Source: Aeromonas fluvialis
Lineage (GTDB): Bacteria; Pseudomonadota; Gammaproteobacteria; Enterobacterales; Aeromonadaceae
Length of the DNA stretch: 64,000 nucleotides
Assembly (NCBI RefSeq): GCF_000819885.1
Contig: NZ_CDBO01000047.1
Span: forward strand, 1 to 64,000
Direction of reading: 5' to 3'
A model generated the notes under the pieces. That model ran no database searches, was not told the DNA's origin, and saw only the letters and a list, made by a program, of their open reading frames with translations. A program made the translations under genes and the position numbers. Positions 57,203-64,000 of the stretch are shown here, in pieces; the first letter of the stretch is position 1, and every line of letters starts with the position of its first letter.

Positions 57203-58456
57203 TCAGCCATAGACCGGGAAACGACGGCAGATATCCAGCACCTTCTCGCGAACTGTGGCCAGCACGGCATCGTTGTCGTGGTTGTCCAGCACGTCGCAGA
57301 TCCAGTGGGTCAGCTCGATGGACTCGGCTTCCTTGAAACCACGGCGGGTGATGGCCGGGGTACCGATCCGCACACCGGAGGTGACGAACGGAGAGCGCGG
57401 GTCGTTGGGCACGGAGTTCTTGTTGACGGTGATGTTGGCCTTGCCCAGTGCGGCATCGGCATCCTTACCGGTCAGTTCGCGGCCGATCAGGTCAACCAGC
57501 ATGAGGTGGTTGTCGGTCCCGCCGGAGACGATCTTGTAGCCGCGCGCCATGAAGGTAGCTGCCATGGCCTTGGCGTTTTTGACAACTTGGGCCTGATAGG
57601 TCTTGAACTCGGGTTCCAGCGCCTCTTTGAAGGCAACGGCCTTGCCAGCGATGACGTGCATCAGCGGGCCACCCTGACCACCCGGGAAGACGGCAGAGTT
57701 GAGCTTCTTGTACAGATCTTCGTCGTCAGCGGCGGAGAGAATCACACCACCGCGCGGACCAGCCAGGGTCTTGTGGGTGGTGGAGGTGACCACGTGAGCG
57801 TGGGGGACCGGGTTGGGGTAGACGCCAGCGGCAATCAGACCGGCTACGTGGGCCATGTCGACGAACAACCAGGCACCCACCTTGTCAGCGATGTCGCGCA
57901 TGCGGGCCCAGTCAACGATACCGGAGTAGGCGGAGAAGCCACCGATCATCATCTTCGGCTTGTGCTCAATGGCCAGACGTTCCATCTCGTCGTAGTCAAT
58001 CTTGCCGGACTCGTCGATGCCGTAGGGAATGATGTTGTAGAGCTTGCCGGAGAAGTTGACCGGAGAGCCGTGAGTCAGGTGACCACCGTGGGCCAGGTTC
58101 ATGCCCAGCACGGTGTCGCCCGGCTGCAGCAGCGCCATGTAGACGGCGCTGTTGGCCTGGGAGCCGGAGTGCGGCTGCACGTTGGCGTAGGTGGCACCGA
58201 ACAGCTCTTTGGCGCGCTCGATAGCCAGGGTTTCGACCACATCCACATACTCGCAACCACCGTAGTAACGCTTGGCGGGGTAGCCTTCGGCGTACTTGTT
58301 GGTCAGCTGGGAGCCCTGGGCTTCCATGACACGGGGGCTGGTGTAGTTCTCAGACGCAATCAGCTCGATATGCTCTTCCTGACGACGGGTCTCGTCTGTG
58401 ATGGCCTGCCACAATTGCGGATCATAATGGGCGATGGTCATGTCACGTTTCAACAT
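57203..58456 (-). CDS. glyA: Serine hydroxymethyltransferase
   Basis: 417 residues, equal to E. coli GlyA. Interconverts serine and glycine with tetrahydrofolate, PLP-dependent. [15 protein letters not shown] (~28-42), HGGHLTHG (~125), [15 protein letters not shown] and the PLP lysine in [12 protein letters not shown] (~230). ATG at 58456 has AGGAGA 7-8 nt upstream. Confidence 0.97.
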   Translation of the reverse strand: MLKRDMTIAHYDPQLWQAITDETRRQEEHIELIASENYTSPRVMEAQGSQLTNKYAEGYPAKRYYGGCEYVDVVETLAIERAKELFGATYANVQPHSGSQANSAVYMALLQPGDTVLGMNLAHGGHLTHGSPVNFSGKLYNIIPYGIDESGKIDYDEMERLAIEHKPKMMIGGFSAYSGIVDWARMRDIADKVGAWLFVDMAHVAGLIAAGVYPNPVPHAHVVTSTTHKTLAGPRGGVILSAADDEDLYKKLNSAVFPGGQGGPLMHVIAGKAVAFKEALEPEFKTYQAQVVKNAKAMAATFMARGYKIVSGGTDNHLMLVDLIGRELTGKDADAALGKANITVNKNSVPNDPRSPFVTSGVRIGTPAITRRGFKEAESIELTHWICDVLDNHDNDAVLATVREKVLDICRRFPVYG

Positions 58457-58620
58457 CCGTTTATCTCCTGAAAATCGTTTGCGCGTTAGGTGAAGTGGGC
58501 GTGGGCATTGTAACGTGAGCTGGATCAAAGAGACAGTCCAACCACCCAAAAAAATGTTGAATTTATGTTGTAAAAAACGAGCGCGATCACGTCTTCGGAT
58601 CTGCAGGCCTCCCTCCTCGA

Positions 58621-61452
58621 TCAGGATGCCGGGGGAACATGATGCGACAGCCAGGCTTCCAGCGCCTGCCGGGCCGCCTCGAAACGCCCCCTCAATGAGC
58701 CTGGCTCCCCCTCTCCTGCCTCCAGCGCGGCGCAGTCATCGGCAAATTTCCCGAGCCCCAAGGCCAGGGCACTCCCCTTAAGCTTATGGGCCAGAGATCG
58801 CCTCTGATCTTCATCATCGCTTTGCTCCAGTCTGGCGACCAGATCGCCCCCCTGGCTGGCGAACAACTCGACCAGCAGGCGGATGCGCGGCGCGCCCAGC
58901 AGGTGCAGATCGGCTTCCAGCACCGGATTGGCGATCTGCTTCGACTCAACCGGGACGAGCGGCAAAACTGGCGCAACGGGCAGTGGTGCGGCAGGCTCGC
59001 CCTCTTCCTGAAACTGGCGTTCGATGGCGCTGGCCAGCACCGCCAGCCGCACCGGCTTGCCAACAAAATCGACAAACCCGGCGGCAAGGCAGTGGCGGAT
59101 ATCCTCCGGATACATCTGGGCCGAGATGGCGATGGCGGGCAGCGGCCGCTCATGCATCTCCTCGCTGATGGCGGCCAGATCCTCGCGCAGGGTCATGCCG
59201 TCCATATCGGGCAGATTGATATCGAGCAGCGCCAGCTCGAAGGGGCGCTCGGTTACTCGCGCCAGCGCGCTTCGACCATCTTCGGCCAGGGTGACGCGAT
59301 GGCCGAGGCGGGTCAGCATGCCGTGCGCCACCAACCGGTTGATCTCGTTATCCTCCACCAGCAGGATGTCGCGGGACTGGCCAAGGTGCAGCGGCTGCGC
59401 CTCGGCGGGCAGTTGGGCGCTCGAGCGCTGCAAGGGCAAGCTGAAGCTGAATTCACACCCCTTGCCCGGCTCGCTGACAAGGATCAGCTCGCCCCCCATG
59501 GCGGCCACCAGCTTGCGGCTGATCGCCAAACCCAGCCCGGTGCCGCCCTGATGGCCTATATCGCGCTTGCGCTGGCGAAACGCCTCGAACACCGCCTCCT
59601 GCTCATCGGCCGGAATGCCGGGGCCGGTATCGCGCACCACGAAGCGGATGCAGGGCTCGGCGCAAGGGCCTTGGCAGACAAGGGGCGCCACCGTCAGGGT
59701 AATCTGGCCACGGGCGGTAAACTTGACCGCATTGCCGAGCAAATTAGCGAGCACCTGCCGCAGCTTGCCCAGATCCCCCTCGACCACAGGCGCCAGCCCG
59801 GACGCATATTCCAGCGCCAGGGTGACCCCCTTGGCCGCTGCCTTTGGCCGGAACAGCGCACTGAGCTCATCCACCAGCTGGAACAGGGGGAAAGGTTCGC
59901 GGCGTGCTTCCACATGGCCCGCCTCGATCTTGGAGTAGTCGAGAATGTCGTTGAGGATCTCCAGCAGGGATTCGCCGCTGTGCTCGATGGCGGCCAGATA
60001 ACGCTGCTGGGTATCGCTCAGGTGGGTATCTTCCAGCAGCGTCAGGCCCCCGAGAATGCCGTTCATGGGGGTACGGATCTCGTGGCTCATGGTGGCGAGA
60101 AACACCGACTTGGCGCGGTTGGCCTGTTCGGCCTCGGCGCGGGCCTGCCGCTGCTTCTCCACCTCCTCATTGAGCCGCTCGTTGGCGTGGCTGAGCTGGC
60201 CAGTGCGCTCCTCGACCCGCGACTCCAGCTCGCGCTGATAACGGCCCAGTTCCACCGCATTGTCACGAAACACCTGCAGGGCCCGGCCCAGCTCCGCCAG
60301 CTCATCGCGGCCCGCCCCGGCGATCGGCTCAAGGGGGGCCAGATCCCCGCGCGCCAACCGGCTCATCCCCGCCACCGCCCGTTGCAGCGGCCAGACGATC
60401 CGGCCGTAGACCATGCGCCACATCAACAGCATCAGCAGTAGCAGGGTGAGCAGGCCAATGCCCATCAACGCCTGCTCCAGCAGCCTGAGTCGCTGACTTA
60501 GCGCCTGTTGGCTCTGCCCCAGCGAATCGCGGGCGCGGCTGACCAGCTCACCGACCTGCTGGTTAAGACTGCTCATCAGGGCCTCATTGGCATTGGCCAG
60601 CACCCGCAGCGCCTCCCCCTTGCCGAGCCAGTCGCTGCGCAGTTGCACCAGCTTGTCACTCTGCGCCAGCACGGTCAGCGCCAGCTCCACCGCCTGCCGG
60701 CGGGCCGGATCGGTCACCGCCCCGGCCCGCAGTTGCAAGATGGCCAGCTCCCGCTGCCCCTCTTGCAATAGCGTTTGCAATTGTTCCTGTCGTTCGCTGC
60801 GCCACATCTCTTCGATGCGCTGCTGCTGCATCAGGGTGCGATGACGCAGCTCGGTCATCTGCTCCAGCCAGTCGAGATCCTGCTCCAGCAGGCGATCCAG
60901 CGTCCGGGCTGCCTGCGCACCTTGCTGTTGGTAGAGGGAACCTAATCCCGCCACCATCACGGTTTCGGCGTTCTCCATCTGGCTGCGCGCCAGCTCGGCG
61001 ATCTGCCCGGCCGCCGCCACCAGACGGGCACGCTGCGCCTCACCCTGCGTCATCAGGGTCAGGCGCTCTCCCACCAGCCAGCCCTGCTGGCCCAGATTGC
61101 CGATAATGCTCTGACTGAGCTGATCGAGGCTTGTTGAACCCTGCCCACGGCCGAGTTGCGCCAGCACCTGCTGTAGCTGTTGCCCCTGCAGAGTGAGCAA
61201 GCGCCCCTGATGCTCCCGCTCCTGCTCACTGTTCGCAGTGGCCAGCAGCCGCGACGCGCTCTGGATCTCGCCGCTGAGGCCAGAGAGCGTGCGGGCCAGC
61301 TCCTGATCGGCCAGCGTCTGCTGCACCCCTTGCTCCAGCTGGCGCAGATGGCTAAGCCCCACCCAGCCCAGCAGGGAGGCACTCAGGGTCAGCAACGCCA
61401 TCAGGGAGAAGGCCAGCAGCAACTTGCCACCCAGGCCGGAAAAGATTCTCAC
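58621..61452 (-). CDS. torS: Hybrid sensor histidine kinase TorS
   Basis: 943 residues. Senses TMAO with TorT and phosphorylates TorR. N-terminal membrane helix ([20 protein letters not shown]), a periplasmic domain (~35-320), a second helix, HAMP (~350), HisKA with [11 protein letters not shown] (~456), HATPase, a receiver with Asp in [11 protein letters not shown] (~746), and a C-terminal Hpt with HKLKGSA (~887). GTG at 61452 is chosen because AAGGA lies 7 nt upstream. The longer frame would overlap torT. Divergent from torT by 70 bp. Confidence 0.9.
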   Translation of the reverse strand: MRIFSGLGGKLLLAFSLMALLTLSASLLGWVGLSHLRQLEQGVQQTLADQELARTLSGLSGEIQSASRLLATANSEQEREHQGRLLTLQGQQLQQVLAQLGRGQGSTSLDQLSQSIIGNLGQQGWLVGERLTLMTQGEAQRARLVAAAGQIAELARSQMENAETVMVAGLGSLYQQQGAQAARTLDRLLEQDLDWLEQMTELRHRTLMQQQRIEEMWRSERQEQLQTLLQEGQRELAILQLRAGAVTDPARRQAVELALTVLAQSDKLVQLRSDWLGKGEALRVLANANEALMSSLNQQVGELVSRARDSLGQSQQALSQRLRLLEQALMGIGLLTLLLLMLLMWRMVYGRIVWPLQRAVAGMSRLARGDLAPLEPIAGAGRDELAELGRALQVFRDNAVELGRYQRELESRVEERTGQLSHANERLNEEVEKQRQARAEAEQANRAKSVFLATMSHEIRTPMNGILGGLTLLEDTHLSDTQQRYLAAIEHSGESLLEILNDILDYSKIEAGHVEARREPFPLFQLVDELSALFRPKAAAKGVTLALEYASGLAPVVEGDLGKLRQVLANLLGNAVKFTARGQITLTVAPLVCQGPCAEPCIRFVVRDTGPGIPADEQEAVFEAFRQRKRDIGHQGGTGLGLAISRKLVAAMGGELILVSEPGKGCEFSFSLPLQRSSAQLPAEAQPLHLGQSRDILLVEDNEINRLVAHGMLTRLGHRVTLAEDGRSALARVTERPFELALLDINLPDMDGMTLREDLAAISEEMHERPLPAIAISAQMYPEDIRHCLAAGFVDFVGKPVRLAVLASAIERQFQEEGEPAAPLPVAPVLPLVPVESKQIANPVLEADLHLLGAPRIRLLVELFASQGGDLVARLEQSDDEDQRRSLAHKLKGSALALGLGKFADDCAALEAGEGEPGSLRGRFEAARQALEAWLSHHVPPAS

Positions 61453-61522
61453 GGGAAGTCCTTTGGTTGTGGTCGGCTTTGACCGGATAATATGGCCCAA
61501 CACTTTAACAAAACCCTTGGCC

Positions 61523-62569
61523 ATGCGAAGCGTCTATCTCTCCCCGTTGTTGCTCATGTGGTTGCTCACGCTCCCTCGCGCCGCCCTCGCCTTTGCGGTC
61601 GATATCTGGCCCGGCGGCGAATTCAGCGGCCAATCGGTGCGCCAGCAGTGGCCGGAACCCGCCGCCGCAACCAAACCGCTGACCCTCTGTGCCCTCTACC
61701 CCCATCTGCGCGACGCCTACTGGCTTTCGGTCAATCAGGGCATGGTGGACGAGGCGAAGCGGCTGGGAGTCAAGTTGCAGATCCACGAAGCAGGGGGCTA
61801 TGGCGCCCTCGCCGAGCAGCGCCAGCAGTTGCAGCGCTGCGTGCAGGAAGGGAGCGATGCCATCTTGCTCGGCGCGGTGAGCTATCAGGGCTTGCGCGAG
61901 GCCATCAAGGTCACGCCGCTGCCGCTCTTTGGGCTGGTCAACGATCTGCCCAGCGGTCTGGTGCAGGCGAAGGTGGGGGTCTCCTGGTACCAGATGGGCT
62001 GGCAGATTGGCCACTGGCTGGCGCAGCGCCACCCCGCCGGCAGCAAACCGGTCTCGGTCGCCCTCTTCCCCGGCCCGCAGGCAAGCGGCGGCAACAACTT
62101 CGTCGAGCCGGGCTTTGCCGACGCCATCAAGGGGAGCGCTATCAAGCTGGTCACCACCGAGCGCGGCGACAACAGCCGGGAAATCCAGCGCACACTGGTG
62201 CAGCAGACGCTGGCCCGCTATCCCGACCTCGACTATCTGGTGGGAGGCGCCATCGCCGCCGAAGTGGCCGTCAACGAACTGTCACAGCGCCATCTCGACA
62301 GGCCCCAGGTGCTGAGCACCTACTTCAGCCACGGGGTACAGCGGGGCCTGCGCCGGGGCAAGATCCTGGCCGCCAACAGCGATCAGATGCGGCTGCAGGG
62401 GCGCCTTGCGGTCGCTCAGGCGGTCTGCCTGCTGCAACACCCTGATGCCAATGCCGAACAGTGCCCGCGGGTGATGGGGCCACCCATTCTGACGCTGTCT
62501 GCACCGCTGGCCGACCCCGCCGATTCCCTCTCGGATGGCGCTTTTCGTCCCGTCTATCGGGTCGAATAG
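61523..62569 (+). CDS. torT: TMAO-binding periplasmic protein TorT
   Basis: 348 residues. Periplasmic partner of TorS. Signal peptide [24 protein letters not shown] (cleavage after about residue 24), then a type-1 periplasmic-binding fold ([45 protein letters not shown]). ATG at 61523 is backed by the signal peptide; Shine-Dalgarno is weak. Divergent from torS. Confidence 0.9.
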   Translation: MRSVYLSPLLLMWLLTLPRAALAFAVDIWPGGEFSGQSVRQQWPEPAAATKPLTLCALYPHLRDAYWLSVNQGMVDEAKRLGVKLQIHEAGGYGALAEQRQQLQRCVQEGSDAILLGAVSYQGLREAIKVTPLPLFGLVNDLPSGLVQAKVGVSWYQMGWQIGHWLAQRHPAGSKPVSVALFPGPQASGGNNFVEPGFADAIKGSAIKLVTTERGDNSREIQRTLVQQTLARYPDLDYLVGGAIAAEVAVNELSQRHLDRPQVLSTYFSHGVQRGLRRGKILAANSDQMRLQGRLAVAQAVCLLQHPDANAEQCPRVMGPPILTLSAPLADPADSLSDGAFRPVYRVE

Positions 62570-62606
62570 CCGTTCCAAATCCGATCAGCACACTCAAGGA
62601 GAAGAG

Positions 62607-63011
62607 ATGAAAGAGTTACATGCCAGCTGCCTGTGCGGCGCCGTCGCCCTGACCCTGCCGGATCAGTTCGACTACATGGGTAACTGCCACTGCAGCGAAT
62701 GCCGCAAGTTTTCAGGGGGAGATTACGCCTCGGTCGGCGGACTGGATGGCAACAAGGTCACCATAGTGAAGGGAGAAGAGGCCATCGGCCGCTACCGGAA
62801 ATCGGCAGAGACCACCCTGGCCTTCTGTGGTCACTGCAGTTCCAGCCTGTTCAGCCAGAAGAGCAGCAGCGGCAAGATCAATCTGCGGTTGGGGGTACTG
62901 GACGACGTGCCGAGCCAGCGGCCCGCGTTTCACATCTTTGTCGGCTCCAAGGCGCCCTGGCACCAGATTGGCGACGACTGCCCGCAATTTGATACCCGCC
63001 CGCCGGTCTGA
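62607..63011 (+). CDS. GFA family protein (glutathione-dependent formaldehyde-activating-like)
   Basis: 134 residues. The zinc-binding Cys set is seen in ASCLCGAV (~5-12), GNCHCSECRK (~29-38) and FCGHCSSSLF (~78-87), typical of the GFA/Gfa-like family. ATG at 62607 has AGGAG 6 nt upstream. Separates torT from torR; a role in formaldehyde handling is possible because TMAO/TMA metabolism can release it, but that is speculative. Confidence 0.88.
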   Translation: MKELHASCLCGAVALTLPDQFDYMGNCHCSECRKFSGGDYASVGGLDGNKVTIVKGEEAIGRYRKSAETTLAFCGHCSSSLFSQKSSSGKINLRLGVLDDVPSQRPAFHIFVGSKAPWHQIGDDCPQFDTRPPV

Positions 63012-63047
63012 TACCCGGTCAAACAGGCCAGGGCCACCGCAACGGGG

Positions 63048-63761
63048 TCAGGAGACTATCTCGCCGGCAAACAGATAGCCTTCACCATGGACGGTGACAA
63101 ACAGCTGGGGGTCCCGGGGATCCGGCTCCATCTTGCCCCGTAGCCGCCGGATCAACACGTCTATGGTGCGATCGCTCGGGCCATCGCCGCGATGGCTGAT
63201 AAGGGTCAGGATCCGCTCCCGACTGAGCACCCGCCCGGCATGGGCGACAAAGGCCACCAGCACTTCATATTCCGCCTTGGTCAAACGCACCGGCACCCCG
63301 TCCTTGCTGAGCTGGCGACGGGGAATGTCAAAACGCCAGGGGCCGAAGCGCACCGCATCGTCAGCGACCGCAGGCTCGCTCGGCGCGGCGGCCGCCAGCG
63401 AGATCCGCCACAGCAGATTCTTGACCCGCACCAGCAACTCCCGCAGCTCGAACGGCTTGGTGACATAGTCATCGGCCCCCATCTCGAGACCGACTATCCG
63501 GTCCACCGCATCGCTGCGGCCGGTGACCAGAATGATCCCCACCGTGCTGCGCGCCCGCAGTTCACGGGTCAGCAGCAGACCATCTTCCCCCGGCAGGTTG
63601 ATATCCAGCATCACCAGATCGACCCTCTGTTCCGCCAGCACGGCGCGCATCTCCGGGCCGTTTTCGACCGCCGTCACCCGATAGCCCTCCCGCTCGAAAT
63701 AGCCGGTCAGCTTCTCGCGGGTAACCGCATCATCTTCAACAACCAGAATGTGGTAGCTCAT
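63048..63761 (-). CDS. torR: TorR response regulator
   Basis: 237 residues. OmpR-type regulator that activates torCAD on TMAO. Receiver with acidic DD (~10-11), Asp ~53 in VMLDINLPGEDG and Lys ~102; C-terminal winged helix (~140-230) with RLTKAEYEVLVAF and SDRTIDVLIRRLRGKM. Divergent from torC; 145-bp intergenic region carries tor-box-like repeats. Confidence 0.93.
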   Translation of the reverse strand: MSYHILVVEDDAVTREKLTGYFEREGYRVTAVENGPEMRAVLAEQRVDLVMLDINLPGEDGLLLTRELRARSTVGIILVTGRSDAVDRIVGLEMGADDYVTKPFELRELLVRVKNLLWRISLAAAAPSEPAVADDAVRFGPWRFDIPRRQLSKDGVPVRLTKAEYEVLVAFVAHAGRVLSRERILTLISHRGDGPSDRTIDVLIRRLRGKMEPDPRDPQLFVTVHGEGYLFAGEIVS

Positions 63762-63798
63762 GGGCAGGGTTCACGATGGTCGACAAGGGAGGATTATT

Positions 63799-63861
63799 CT
63801 ATTCACATTTTGTCATAAATACCCCTATTTCATTAATTTGTGGCGGCAGCCCTGTTCACAA
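63799..63861 (+). promoter_or_regulatory. Candidate tor boxes upstream of torC
   Basis: Four direct decamers resembling the E. coli consensus CTGTTCATAT: CTATTCACAT (63799), TTGTCATAAA (63810), CTATTTCATT (63825) and CTGTTCACAA (63852). The last is the best match. They probably bind TorR. This is by analogy with E. coli, without footprint evidence. Confidence 0.55.
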
Positions 63862-63906
63862 CGCCTCCCTATCATGGCTCCCATCAAAAAAGTGATGTGA
63901 GAGAGC

Positions 63907-64000
63907 ATGATGAAAAAACTGTGGCACTTCCTGCGCACCCCCAGCCGCCGCTGGTCGGTACTGGCGCTGCTTCTGGTGGGCGTCGGCGTCACCCTCGCGG
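63907..64000 (+). CDS. torC: Cytochrome c-type protein TorC (5' end only)
   Basis: Only the first 31 residues are in the window. MMKKLWHFLRTPSRRWSVLALLLVGVGVTLA matches the membrane-anchor start of NapC/NirT-type TorC (E. coli MRKLWNALRRPSARWSVLAL). Divergent from torR and following tor boxes. It carries electrons from menaquinol to TorA. Start could be 63907 or 63910. The heme motifs lie beyond the right edge. Confidence 0.85.
   Translation, partial: MMKKLWHFLRTPSRRWSVLALLLVGVGVTLA

Noticed and set aside
58786..60441. 551-residue plus-strand frame opposite torS
   Set aside because: Antisense shadow of torS, Leu/Gln/Arg-rich sequence with no recognisable domain.

Overview
The window looks like chromosomal DNA of an Aeromonas species. 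Pointers are the GC-rich core with the gammaproteobacterial block tRNA-Leu/tRNA-fMet-rimP-nusA-infB-rbfA-truB-rpsO-pnp, a sodium-type PomA/PomB flagellar motor, a peptide ABC transporter next to dxs-ispA-xseB, and a tor locus for trimethylamine N-oxide (TMAO) respiration. The genus is inferred from gene content and protein similarity, not from a database search.

Region 1 (1 to about 13.5 kb) is a mobile island. It has a WYL-domain regulator, a P4-type tyrosine integrase, a four-gene minus-strand block with overlapping genes (DUF2787, an unknown, DUF1232/YkvA, an unknown), and a GC-rich imperfect direct repeat of about 113 bp. Next comes a run of AT-rich plus-strand genes (5.4 to 11.9 kb) separated by short palindromic elements with the layout of integron attC sites. 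No integron integrase is visible, so this is a cluster of attC sites lacking an integrase (CALIN) carried inside an island. The cassettes encode a HEPN-domain protein, a DUF4238-like protein, a PIN-like protein, a helical-repeat-like protein, a coiled-coil protein, an unknown, a SMEK/nuclease-like protein and a small membrane protein. Several of these resemble toxin or phage-defence components. A Fic AMP-transferase-type gene follows, with three evenly spaced inverted repeats upstream. A tRNA-Phe gene whose T-arm is destroyed but whose promoter and terminator survive lies next to it and may mark an island edge.

Region 2 (13.7 to 17.6 kb) holds an efflux operon (FUSC permease, DUF1656, HlyD adaptor), an octamer tandem repeat and a decayed IS30 transposase. 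It is also less GC-rich than the core, so acquired DNA may extend to about 17.6 kb.

Region 3 (17.7 to 64 kb) is core genome. It runs through rlhA, a LysE-type exporter, a LysR regulator, a FabH-like synthase, pnp-rpsO, the nusA-infB operon, two tRNAs, secG-tpiA-glmM-folP-ftsH-rlmE, yhbY, greA and pomAB. It continues with xseB-ispA-dxs (isoprenoid precursor supply), a peptide ABC transporter with fused ATPases, pgpA-thiL-nusB-ribH-ribB-ribE-ribD-nrdR (riboflavin block), glyA, and the tor regulatory genes torS, torT and torR, with torC cut off by the right edge. A GFA-family gene sits between torT and torR.

The long plus-strand frames opposite pnp, infB, the peptide-binding protein gene, ribE/ribD and torS are antisense shadows and are not listed as genes.
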